Assembly: GCA_937900695.1 (NCBI GenBank)
Contig: CALCFD010000005.1
Coordinates: 1 to 47,348, forward strand
Origin: an uncultured Eubacterium sp.
GTDB taxonomy: Bacteria; Bacillota; Clostridia; Peptostreptococcales; Anaerovoracaceae
Length of the DNA: 47,348 bases
Reading direction: 5' to 3'
In this document: piece after piece, positions 15,763-24,500 of the stretch
Layout: every line of letters begins with the position of its first letter
How positions within the stretch are numbered: the first letter of the stretch is position 1
Position numbers and translations under genes: made by a program
Notes under the pieces: model-generated
What the model was told of the DNA's origin: nothing
The model's database searches: none
Seen by the model: only the letters and a program-made list of their open reading frames with translations

Positions 15763-17334
15763 TTATTGAGTATTTATAAGCCTTAATAATACTAAAGATT
15801 TATATATTAGACATATATCAAGTATCTTATCTACATTAATATGTAAAATTTCTTCTATTTGTTTAATACGATATTTAACTGTATTTTTATGTAAAAATAA
15901 GCAATCTGCAGTTTTAGAAATATTGTTTTCACAATCTAAAACAAATACAGATAAAGTATTTATTAAATCTTTATTCTTATTCTCTATTAGTTTTTCTATT
16001 GGTAATAATGTTTTATTTATTTCATCTTCACCTTTATTTATTATATTTCTGCAATCTCTTGCTACTATAATTTCATTATAAGTAAAACACTTTTTATTTA
16101 TATATATTTCCCCTACATCCTTAATATACTCTAAAAACAAATCATATTTTAATTTTACTTCTGCTGTATCATATTTTAAATGTAAATTTGTAAATATAGT
16201 AAATACATTATTGCTATTTTCTGTTATAGCATTTATTACATCTGTACAATATTCAATTAATACAATGTATTCATTATTATATTTACCAGCAATATACTCA
16301 GCATTTAACTCATCCAAAATATAGATACTATTATCTATTGCCTGACTACTTCTATTACAATCATCATTTGTTACAATTATCATAGTATCAAAATTCTTTA
16401 TATCTAGATTTAAAATCTGACATATTCTTTGTGTTTTATATGTTTCATTTTTTAATATACTTTTAATTAATTGACTATTATCTACTTTAGCATATTCATC
16501 AGTCCATAAATTAATGAATGTACTTAATATTTCACATACTTGCTGTCTTATTTCTACAGATAAACCTTCACTTTCTTTGATAATTACAACATACATATTT
16601 TCGTCAAAATTATTTCTTATTATCTCTCTAGTAAAAAAACAGCTTGTTGAACTAATATCTAATTCTATTATTTCTTCATCCACATTTTTTTTCAAATTAT
16701 ATTCATTTAAAATTTCTTTTATAGGTAATCTTCTATCAACTGGCCATTCTGCACCATTTATAATATTCAAATAATCGTCAACTATAAAAATAGAACATTG
16801 TATTTTGTCTCTTAAAATTTCAACAACAGAATTAATATTTTGCTTATTTTTAGGAAGTCTAGATATTTTTCCTATCATATTACTTGCAAAATATTCATCT
16901 TTTTTTCTACTATTTATAATTAATTCCATTACTTCTTGAATTACATCACTATATCTAAGTTCTCTTCTACCTTCTGGCATCATAATAATTACAAAATCTA
17001 ATTCATTAGCAAGATCTATTAACTTTTGATCCATATATGGCATAATATATCCAACATAAAAAACAATTATACCCGTCTCACCATTTGATTTTAACGTTTT
17101 TATTAATTCACATTGTTTTTCTATATCATCATAACAATTTGCAAAAGAAGTAATTACCAATTCAGTATCATAACTTTTCATAGTATCATTACTATTCTCT
17201 TCTATTTTTTCTTTGTCGCTACTATCAAAAACTGTTATTGAAGATATTATTTTTTCAATACAGTTTTGTGCAGATAAAATTTTTGCCTCTCTCATAGAAG
17301 GTAAATTCATTATATCTTTTATAGTTACATTCAT
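15763..17334 (-). CDS. PucR family transcriptional regulator, second copy
   Basis: A 523-aa regulator with the same plan as the one at 1422-2975. It has a PucR N-terminal domain opening 'VTIKDIMNLPSMREAK', a long variable middle, and a C-terminal helix-turn-helix with LSVFVLDCENNISKTADCLF followed by LHKNTVKYRIKQI. Its coding sequence is noticeably AT-rich. It starts 18 bp after nudC and lies 150 bp upstream of the DUF917 operon on the same strand. It may be transcribed with DUF975-nudC and control the downstream transport/catabolic genes. The ligand is unknown; a nucleobase or ureide is expected from the family. Confidence 0.87.
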   Translation of the reverse strand: MNVTIKDIMNLPSMREAKILSAQNCIEKIISSITVFDSSDKEKIEENSNDTMKSYDTELVITSFANCYDDIEKQCELIKTLKSNGETGIIVFYVGYIMPYMDQKLIDLANELDFVIIMMPEGRRELRYSDVIQEVMELIINSRKKDEYFASNMIGKISRLPKNKQNINSVVEILRDKIQCSIFIVDDYLNIINGAEWPVDRRLPIKEILNEYNLKKNVDEEIIELDISSTSCFFTREIIRNNFDENMYVVIIKESEGLSVEIRQQVCEILSTFINLWTDEYAKVDNSQLIKSILKNETYKTQRICQILNLDIKNFDTMIIVTNDDCNRSSQAIDNSIYILDELNAEYIAGKYNNEYIVLIEYCTDVINAITENSNNVFTIFTNLHLKYDTAEVKLKYDLFLEYIKDVGEIYINKKCFTYNEIIVARDCRNIINKGEDEINKTLLPIEKLIENKNKDLINTLSVFVLDCENNISKTADCLFLHKNTVKYRIKQIEEILHINVDKILDICLIYKSLVLLRLINTQ

Positions 17335-17352
17335 ATTTTTTTACCGCATCAA

Positions 17353-18183
17353 CTAAAACTTAACATTACCTTCCTTAAACTGCCAAATCATCTCATTAGT
17401 CATAGAGACATCCTCGTAATGAATATCAAGCTCATCACGGGAAATCCACTCGGCAACAGAAAGCTCATTTTCATCAATAGTAATATCATCATCACCGTCA
17501 AGCTCACAAAAATAACCTAAAAGAAGATCTTGCGCTATGCCCCAAGGCTGAGTTTTATAATACTTGATATTTTTAATATCGATGCCAGTCTCCTCCTTAA
17601 CCTCACGAATAACCGTTTCCTCTGCAGTCTCCCCAATTTCAGTAAAACCTGCAATAAGAGCATAACCCTTATATGGTCTATCCTTGTATCTAGTTACAAG
17701 GATTTTATCACCATTTATAACACCAACAATAACAGCTGGCATGATTTTAGGGTAAACAGAATTCTTACAATTATCACAGCAAAGCACACGTTCATCAGTA
17801 CCATGAACAAGACGACTACCGCAGCGACCACAAAATCTGTTGTCACGATACCACACATAAAGATGATATGCTGTCATTCCTACATAAACCTCATGCTTAG
17901 GAGACATAGATCTAAATTTTACCATAGGCATATAATCATAACCTAAAATTTCATCGACATTCATTTCTACTAAAAAGTAGTTGGTATCATCTAATGAAAA
18001 CAAATAAATATAATTACCAATTTCGTATTTAAGCTCACCATAACGCGGATAAATCACATGATCCGACTCATTATCACTAAGCAAAATAGAATTATTATTA
18101 AAAGCTATGCATCTATCATCATCTTTTGGTTTAATATACTTAAACTGATTATCAAGTTTCATTGGAAATATATCTTGTAACAT
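17353..18183 (-). CDS. nudC: NAD(+) diphosphatase / NADH pyrophosphatase (NudC)
   Basis: Nudix hydrolase that splits NADH to NMNH and AMP and, in the family, removes NAD caps from RNA. A zinc ribbon is visible with C118, C121, C136 and C139. The Nudix box spans ~179-201 (GFTEIGETAEETVIREVKEETG), with all conserved Glu residues of GX5EX7REUXEEXGU. The TQPWGIAQ stretch at ~211 corresponds to the SQPWPFP motif that marks NADH-specific members, although its second half is altered. It is 276 aa, normal for NudC. It starts 12 bp after the DUF975 gene and is followed by pucR at 18 bp, suggesting one transcript. Confidence 0.9.
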   Translation of the reverse strand: MLQDIFPMKLDNQFKYIKPKDDDRCIAFNNNSILLSDNESDHVIYPRYGELKYEIGNYIYLFSLDDTNYFLVEMNVDEILGYDYMPMVKFRSMSPKHEVYVGMTAYHLYVWYRDNRFCGRCGSRLVHGTDERVLCCDNCKNSVYPKIMPAVIVGVINGDKILVTRYKDRPYKGYALIAGFTEIGETAEETVIREVKEETGIDIKNIKYYKTQPWGIAQDLLLGYFCELDGDDDITIDENELSVAEWISRDELDIHYEDVSMTNEMIWQFKEGNVKF

Positions 18184-18195
18184 TTACTACACTCC

Positions 18196-18972
18196 TTAAT
18201 TGTCGTTTCCTTTAATTGCTCCTTCTAATCTGCCAATTAATATGTCATAAAATGTACCACTAGCAATCTGAATATAAACATACAACGGTGCTGAAATAAC
18301 TGTCGTTGCAACAATAGCAATAAGCTGCAATGTAGCCATTTGTGGTGTCATTACATTGATCATATATGAAGGCTGATACATTGCCATATTTATTACTGGC
18401 ACACTTGCTAGTGTTATTATAAGTGTCAAAATTACACCTACTAATAATGTCCAGCCAATAAATGAAAGATTCAATAAAAAGAGTTTACCTAGATTTCCAC
18501 GCATTATGCGTTTACTTTCATTTACACACTCTCTTATAGAATACTCTGGATGGTCAATTAAAACATAATATGACATAGAATATCTAAGTGCAGCTATAAT
18601 CCCCGGAATTATTAATAAAAGTGACCACAGTAATATAAATATTGTTGTAAAAAGCGATAGACCTAGTGTTTTAGTAAAAATGCTAAAACCATTAAACACC
18701 ATAGTCGATGAAACATCTTCTCCTCTTCTTAATTTAATTGCATAAAAGCAAATCCCATAGCTAAATGCACCTGTAACTAATATAGTATATATATTTCCTA
18801 TCATGGTCATAATTGAATCTGGTCCAAATATAACCAATAACAATGCTGGTACAATTGCCATACACAGAGAAGCTACCAAAATAGTTCCAATCGCCGGCCA
18901 CCATTTTCCTGCTAAAGAGTCTCTAGCTTTTGCTCTAATGTTAGAACATTTTTCTAAAATCTTATAGTTCAT
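18196..18972 (-). CDS. DUF975 family integral membrane protein
   Basis: A 258-aa membrane protein with about five to six hydrophobic segments. The N terminus (RAKARDSLAGKWWPAIG) and the cytoplasmic stretch 'YVLIDHPEYSIRECVNESKR' with 'MRGNLGKLFLLNLSFIGW' are characteristic of DUF975, which is common in Firmicutes. The function is unknown. The RBS and ATG at 18972 are well placed. It is first in a probable operon with nudC and pucR, and divergent from the thiamine pyrophosphokinase gene. Confidence 0.8.
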   Translation of the reverse strand: MNYKILEKCSNIRAKARDSLAGKWWPAIGTILVASLCMAIVPALLLVIFGPDSIMTMIGNIYTILVTGAFSYGICFYAIKLRRGEDVSSTMVFNGFSIFTKTLGLSLFTTIFILLWSLLLIIPGIIAALRYSMSYYVLIDHPEYSIRECVNESKRIMRGNLGKLFLLNLSFIGWTLLVGVILTLIITLASVPVINMAMYQPSYMINVMTPQMATLQLIAIVATTVISAPLYVYIQIASGTFYDILIGRLEGAIKGNDN

Positions 18973-19056
18973 TTACTTCTTCCTTTCTTTTCAAATACTA
19001 ACTATTAAAATTATAATTTTTTTCCAAAGTAAAGTCAATTATGGTTCAATTTGTCT

Positions 19057-19085
19057 TTGTATTTTCTGTTACTTTGTAATATAAT
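19057..19085 (+). promoter_or_regulatory. Promoter of thiamine pyrophosphokinase, probably giving a leaderless mRNA
   Basis: -35 TTGTAT (19057-19062), 17-bp spacer, perfect -10 TATAAT (19080-19085). Only TTAATTT separates the -10 from the ATG at 19093, so the transcript should start at or within a base of the start codon. No Shine-Dalgarno is present. Confidence 0.6.
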
Positions 19086-19092
19086 TTAATTT

Positions 19093-19725
19093 ATGGATAA
19101 GATTATGATTATAACCTCATATGTTGAGGGATCAATTGAAGAAATAAAAAATTTAATAGATTCTATAGATTATCAATATGTTATTTGTGCAGATGGTGGG
19201 TATGATATTGCTAAAAAAGTTGATATTATACCTGATCTTATTGTTGGTGATTTTGATTCATCAAATTTTAAGATACCTGATGATATAAAAACAGTTATAG
19301 TACCTGTAGAAAAAGACGATACTGATTTGCAGCTTGCTTTATCTATTGCAAAGGAAAAAGGTGCAAAGTATATTACTGTTATCGGTGGTATAGGCGGCAG
19401 GGTGGACCACACCTTTGGTAATGTTCAAAACATTGTTCATTATTCTGAGGATGGCACTGATATTATCATGTTAGATCCATTCCAAAGCATAACTGTACAG
19501 CGTCCAGGAACAAAAGTTTATCGAGGCGATAAAAATACTAAGTTTTCGGTTTTTGCACATTCTGCAGAGGTTACAGGTATCACGTACAAAGGTGCATATT
19601 ATCCTTTAGATAATCACACTATTACAAATTCTTTTCCGCTTGGTATAAGTAATGAGTTTTTAGATACTGAGATTGAAGTTACTACTAAGTCTGGTATTTT
19701 AATTGTCGTACGTACTTTGCTTTAA
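19093..19725 (+). CDS. thiN: Thiamine pyrophosphokinase
   Basis: Transfers pyrophosphate from ATP to thiamine, giving the cofactor TPP. The catalytic core is clear: ICADGGYDIAKK (~36-47), PDLIVGDFDS (~53-62) and the DDTDLQLAL block (~76-84) provide the Mg-ATP acidic residues. The C-terminal thiamine-binding part has GITYKGAYYPLDN and SNEFLD. It is 210 aa, normal. There is no ribosome-binding site before the ATG at 19093. An in-frame ATG at 19105 has at best a weak GGATAAG upstream. It lies directly before a TPP riboswitch and thiT, so uptake and activation of thiamine are grouped. Confidence 0.93.
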   Translation: MDKIMIITSYVEGSIEEIKNLIDSIDYQYVICADGGYDIAKKVDIIPDLIVGDFDSSNFKIPDDIKTVIVPVEKDDTDLQLALSIAKEKGAKYITVIGGIGGRVDHTFGNVQNIVHYSEDGTDIIMLDPFQSITVQRPGTKVYRGDKNTKFSVFAHSAEVTGITYKGAYYPLDNHTITNSFPLGISNEFLDTEIEVTTKSGILIVVRTLL

Positions 19726-19735
19726 AATTAAAAAT

Positions 19736-19824
19736 TATTGCTAGGGGAGCACATGCTGAGAATTGATTTTCATATCATTACCCTCAATACCTGATTTGGT
19801 TAATACCGACGTAGGGAAGCATTA
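19736..19824 (+). promoter_or_regulatory. TPP riboswitch (THI element)
   Basis: The conserved blocks are present in order: GGGGAGC, GCTGAGA, a variable stem, ACCC, then CCTGATTTGGTTAATACC and GACGTAGGGAAGCA. P1 forms between TGCT near 19738 and AGCA near 19818. It begins about 12 nt after the thiN stop codon and ends about 57 nt before thiT, which it should turn off when TPP is abundant. Confidence 0.95.
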
Positions 19825-19849
19825 TTTATTAATGTTATATGTTGCATCC

Positions 19850-19880
19850 CCTCCTTAAAAGATTTATAGGAGGTTTTTTT
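19850..19880 (+). terminator. Expression platform: terminator hairpin containing the thiT ribosome-binding site
   Basis: CCTCCT (19850-19855) pairs with AGGAGG (19868-19873), with a few more A-T pairs inside, and is followed by TTTTTTT (19874-19880) that abuts the ATG at 19881. The 3' arm is the Shine-Dalgarno of thiT. The same hairpin could stop transcription and hide the ribosome-binding site. Confidence 0.75.
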
Positions 19881-20513
19881 ATGGGAAATTTACAAGATTT
19901 TTTCACTTCAACAATGGGACAAATTGTCACTGTTTCAATCATTTTGGTCTTATTTATTTTAATCCTTATTTCAGGTAAGGATAAAAAGACTGATATTAAG
20001 GTACTTGCAGTTTCTGCTATTTTAGTTGCTCTTGGAACTACTCTTGGATATGTAGTTTTATTTAAAATGCCTTACGGAGGCACTGTAACTCCATTTTCTT
20101 TATTGGCCATTGTACTGGCTGGTTATTTCTTTGGTGTTAAACGTGGTGTAATGGTAGGAATGTGTGTAGGCATGTTAAATGTTTTACTAAATCCATACAT
20201 TATTCACCCTTTACAGCTTCTTTTAGATTATCCAATAGCCTTTGGTGCTTTAGGACTTGGTGCAATTTTTAGAAATAAAGGCAAATATGCTATTTTCCCA
20301 ACTTACTGGACAGGAGTAATCGCTAGATATTTATGCGCTGTAATTTCTGGTATTATCTTCTTTGGAAGTTATGCTCCAGAAGGCTTCAATGCTGTTACTT
20401 GGTCATTATTTTACAATATGACTTATCTAGGAGCAGAAGCGTTAATCACAACTGTTTTACTATGCATACCTGTTATCAGAAATACTTTCGATAAATTAAA
20501 AGATCAATGTTAA
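19881..20513 (+). CDS. thiT: Thiamine transporter ThiT, ECF S-component
   Basis: Substrate-binding membrane subunit that works with a shared ECF energising module. From the ATG at 19881 it has 210 aa and about six hydrophobic segments. Family landmarks are 'LAGYFFGVKRGVMVGMCVGM' and 'LLDYPIAFGALGLGA', and the aromatic-rich 'YAPEGFNAVTWSLFYNMTYL' near the end, where the Tyr/Trp/Asn residues contact thiamine in ThiT. A reading from 19839 would place the start within the riboswitch expression platform and is rejected because AGGAGG lies 7 nt before 19881. It is controlled by the TPP riboswitch just upstream. No ECF A/T genes are in the window. Confidence 0.92.
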   Translation: MGNLQDFFTSTMGQIVTVSIILVLFILILISGKDKKTDIKVLAVSAILVALGTTLGYVVLFKMPYGGTVTPFSLLAIVLAGYFFGVKRGVMVGMCVGMLNVLLNPYIIHPLQLLLDYPIAFGALGLGAIFRNKGKYAIFPTYWTGVIARYLCAVISGIIFFGSYAPEGFNAVTWSLFYNMTYLGAEALITTVLLCIPVIRNTFDKLKDQC

Positions 20514-20528
20514 AACTACTTGAAACTA

Positions 20529-20556
20529 TTGACAGTTGGCTAGTGAATGATATAAT
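20529..20556 (+). promoter_or_regulatory. Consensus promoter of the crotonase gene
   Basis: Perfect -35 TTGACA (20529-20534), 16-bp spacer, perfect -10 TATAAT (20551-20556). The start is expected near 20563, just before the Rex-like site. Confidence 0.8.
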
Positions 20557-20567
20557 TAAGTTATAAA

Positions 20568-20585
20568 TTGTTATAAATTTAACGA
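20568..20585 (+). promoter_or_regulatory. Rex-like operator downstream of the crotonase promoter
   Basis: TTGTTATAAATTTAACGA matches the Rex consensus TTGTTAAnnnnTTAACAA except for one half-site base (G for A) and one inner base. It sits about 5-22 nt after the predicted start, so a bound repressor would block clearance. Rex responds to the NADH/NAD+ ratio and controls butyrate genes in clostridia. Confidence 0.6.
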
Positions 20586-20642
20586 TTTCTGCTAATTAAA
20601 TATTATGAGCATATTAGAGGACTATGCGAAAGGAGCAAAGCT

Positions 20643-21419
20643 ATGTTTGAAACTATTAAGTATGAAGTCAAAAATGGTATCGCTTACGTTACAGTTAATA
20701 GACCAGAAGCACTAAATGCTTTAAATATCCAGGTTCTTGATGAGCTTTATAAAGCATTTGAAGCATTTGAAGAAAATCACGATGCAGATGTCGCGATTTT
20801 AACTGGTGAAGGTAGAGCTTTTGTTGCTGGTGCAGATATCATTGCTATGAGCACTATGTCAACTATGGAAGGCAGGAACATCGGTATAAAAGGTCATAAA
20901 CTAATGAATTACATGGAATCTATTGAAAAACCTATTATAGCAGCTATAAACGGTTTTGCATTAGGTGGTGGTAACGAACTTGCTATGGCTTGTGATATAA
21001 GAATAGCTTCTACAAAAGCTGTATTTGGTCAGCCTGAAGTTGGTCTTGGTATTATTCCAGGATTTGGTGGTACTCAAAGACTACCACGCCTAGTAGGTCG
21101 TGGCATGGCAAAATATATGATTTACACTGGTGAACAAATTAAAGCTGATGAAGCATTTCGTATCGGTTTAGTTGAAAAAGTTGTAGAACCAGAAGAACTA
21201 ATTCCGACAGCAGAAAAAATTGCGAAAAAGATTTCTTCTATGGCTCAGTTAGCTATCGGTCTTGCTAAAACAGCAATTAATGATGGCTTTAACTTAGATA
21301 TGAAGATTGCATCAAAATTAGAAATAGAATCTTTTGGTGAGTTATTCTCAACTGAAGATCAAAAGGAAGGTATGGCTGCATTTTTAAGTAAAAAAGCAGC
21401 AGTCTTCAAGAAAAAATAG
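20643..21419 (+). CDS. crt: Enoyl-CoA hydratase (crotonase), 3-hydroxybutyryl-CoA dehydratase
   Basis: Hydrates or dehydrates short enoyl-CoA; in butyrate formation it converts 3-hydroxybutyryl-CoA to crotonyl-CoA. The oxyanion-hole segments are AGADIIAM (~63-69) and NGFALGGGNELAMACD (~103-118). The two catalytic glutamates fit E112 and E132 (PEVGLGIIPGFGGTQ). It is 258 aa, typical of Crt. AAAGGAG precedes the ATG. It has its own consensus promoter with a Rex-like site and is followed by a terminator, so it is monocistronic, unlike the crt-bcd-etf operons of many clostridia. Bcd-EtfBA lie 20 kb away under a similar operator, which supports the butyryl-CoA role. Confidence 0.92.
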   Translation: MFETIKYEVKNGIAYVTVNRPEALNALNIQVLDELYKAFEAFEENHDADVAILTGEGRAFVAGADIIAMSTMSTMEGRNIGIKGHKLMNYMESIEKPIIAAINGFALGGGNELAMACDIRIASTKAVFGQPEVGLGIIPGFGGTQRLPRLVGRGMAKYMIYTGEQIKADEAFRIGLVEKVVEPEELIPTAEKIAKKISSMAQLAIGLAKTAINDGFNLDMKIASKLEIESFGELFSTEDQKEGMAAFLSKKAAVFKKK

Positions 21420-21446
21420 CCTATTAAATTAATTTTTTCATTTTTA

Positions 21447-21484
21447 AAAGAGGTATCGCTTATTTATTAGCGATACCTCTTTAT
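21447..21484. terminator. Bidirectional terminator between crt and the Stn-like operon
   Basis: Perfect 12-bp stem AGAGGTATCGCT/AGCGATACCTCT with loop TATTTATT and T runs on both strands. It serves crt (plus) and the convergent operon ending at 21503 (minus). Confidence 0.9.
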
Positions 21485-21502
21485 ATTATACTTTATATTA
21501 AA

Positions 21503-24500
21503 TTATTCAGTCATACATACTGGTTTAGGTAATCTCTGTGAAATCATATTCATTAGATTATCTGTACATGGTAATGGTTCTACGAAAGCACCATCTCCAA
21601 CTACAACAAATTCTGCAAATTCTGGAACTAATACATCATCTAAAATTTCACCAATTTCTGCATATTTATATAGTGGTTCAGTATCATCCATTTCTGCTGA
21701 TATATCTGCTGTATCTTCCCATCCAAACTCTACTTCATAAGCATAAGCAATTTCTGCTGCGATTTCCCAGTTAGCCAAATCAATACCTTCATCAATTGCA
21801 GCCTCTACTGGCATCAATCTTCTTTCAGTATTTGTATAAGTACCATCTACACTAGCAAATCCAGTACCTGGTAATACAACATCTGCCTTAGCAACAGTTT
21901 CAGTAGCATGAGTATCAGATACCATTAAGAATTCAAGTCCTGATAAATCTACATTTTTAGGATCTTCACCAAATACTAATAATGCTTTAACGCCATCCAT
22001 AGCTTCAGCACCATGATAAATACCCATATCAATTAGACCCTGAGAATTGTTCTTAGCTTTTAGCTGTAACACTCCATCTCTTGCTCCACCGATGTGACCT
22101 GATAACAATGCAATATCACCGATTAAAGTTGCTGCATCTGTAGTTACTAAGTTCTGTTGGAATACAATCATAGCCTTCTTAGCACCTGCGTAAAGTGCTG
22201 CGATTTCTTTAGCATCCTCTGAAACTACTACATCTTTTAAGCTGTCTTTAAATGCATCAAATCCATCTTCACTACTTTCTTTGCCACCATCTATTAATGC
22301 TTTAGCAATAGACTTTAAGAAGTTTAGATCATTTTCTGTATAAACAGTCTTTGTTGCAAACTCAAATCTTTCCTGCTCATAGTCAACAGGGTTTACTAAA
22401 ACAACCTTAGCTCCATTTTCAGCTGCCTGTTTAACCTTTAGCTGGATAATTGGATTCATTTCAAACTTGTAGCCTAACATTAAGATTACATCTGTAGATA
22501 ATAGTTCGTCAATAGTGTTAGGTGAACTGTCGATGCCTAATACTTTTTCTAAACCATTTTCTCTGTTGTTGAAGCAAAGAGTTCTAGCTCCCATTACTTC
22601 TGCAAGCTTTTTAAATGCATATGCTTCTTCGTTAGTATATCTATCAGAAATAGCGACTGCTACAGCTTCCTTACCGTATTTTGTTGCAATAGCTTCAGCC
22701 TTCTTAGCTGTTAGCATAATAGCTTCATGATAATCTGTAATACGGAAGTCATCACCTTCCTCATGAATCAATGGATCTTCTAATTTGCCTTCTAGCATTG
22801 AGCAGTCAAAGCCCCATTTACCTTTACCGCAAGCTAGTCCTTTATTTACAAATCCTTCCTTGTCTGGATTTGCCTTAATTAACATATCGCCACAAGTTTC
22901 TAGATCTAAACTACATCCTACTGAACAGTATGAACATGTTGTTCCAGTAATTTCAGTTTCAACTGGAACTTCTTTAGCCACTGTCTGTCTTTCTTGTAGA
23001 GCACCTGTTGGACAAACACTTACACACTGGCCACAAGAGATACATCCTGATTTAGCTAATGATTTTTCTAAGTTTGGTTTAACAACTGTGTCAAATCCTC
23101 TGTTTACTAAACCTAAAGCACCAACACCCATTACTTCATCGCAAACTCTTACACACAATCCACAAAGAATACATTTGTTTGGATCTCTTACAATAAATGG
23201 ATGATCGTCTTCGAATTCGATAGCATTTTTCTCACCAGCAAATCTATCTGGATCAACCTCATACTGATTAGCAAAGTCGATTAACTTACATTCGTGATAA
23301 TCATGACATCCACACTCTAAACATCTATTAGCTTCATAAACAGCATCTTCTTCAGAGTATCCATCAGGAATTACTTCTGTGAAGTTATCTTTTCTTTCAT
23401 CTGCTTCTAGCTGATCCATAGTAGGTCTGCACATTCTTTCTCTATCTTCAAATGATTCTGCAGTAATGTCATCTCTAGTTACTACATACTCTTCTCTATA
23501 TTCAGCATCTTCACCGTCTAAGTAAGCATCTATCATTTCAGAAGCTTTCTTAGCGTCTGCAATAGCTTCAACTGCAATAGAAATCTTATCATTACCACAG
23601 TCACCACCAGCAAACACACCTTCCATAGAAGTTCTAAATGTCTTAGCATCGTATTTGATAGCACCTTTTTTAGTTCTTTCAATTTCATCGCTAAACATTG
23701 AAGCATCAACAGCCTGACCGATTGCAAGAATAAGTGTATCAACATCGATTGTTTCAGTTTTGCCCTCAACAGGAATAGGTTTTCTTCTGCCTGAAGCATC
23801 AGGTTCTCCTAGTTCCATAACTTGTAATACAACCTGCTTAACATGTCCATTTTCATCTGCGATTACTTCTAACGGATTAGTTAAATTCTTAAAGATTACG
23901 CCTTCTTCTTCAGCTTCTACAATTTCTACCATATCAGCTGGCATTTCGTCTTTAGTTCTTCTATAAATATTATATACAGTCTTAACGCCTAATCTTACAG
24001 CAGTTCTACATGCATCCATAGCAGTATTACCACCACCTACAATAGCAACGCTATCGCCTAAAATCATAGATTCGTTTCTAACTACTTTTCTTAAGAAGTC
24101 AATACCTCCGACTACTCCTTCTGCATCTTCGCCCTTACAGCCAACACCAGTTGACTTCCAAGCACCGATACCTAGTAAAATCGCATCGAAATCTTCCCTA
24201 ATTGTTTCAAATGGAATATCAACACCAATCTTAGTATCAGTAATAATATTTACTCCCATAGCTTCAATTGTAGCTATTTCTTCATCTACTACTTCCTTAG
24301 GTAATCTATATTCAGGAATACCATATCTTAACATACCACCAGCCTTAGGCATTGATTCGAAAATTGTTACATCATGACCTCTCTGTCTTAAAAAGTATGC
24401 TGCAGATAGACCCATAGGACCACCACCGATAATAGCTACTGATTTACCTGTTTCATCATCAATTTCAGGAATAAATCTTTCATCAGCCATTAAATCTGTA

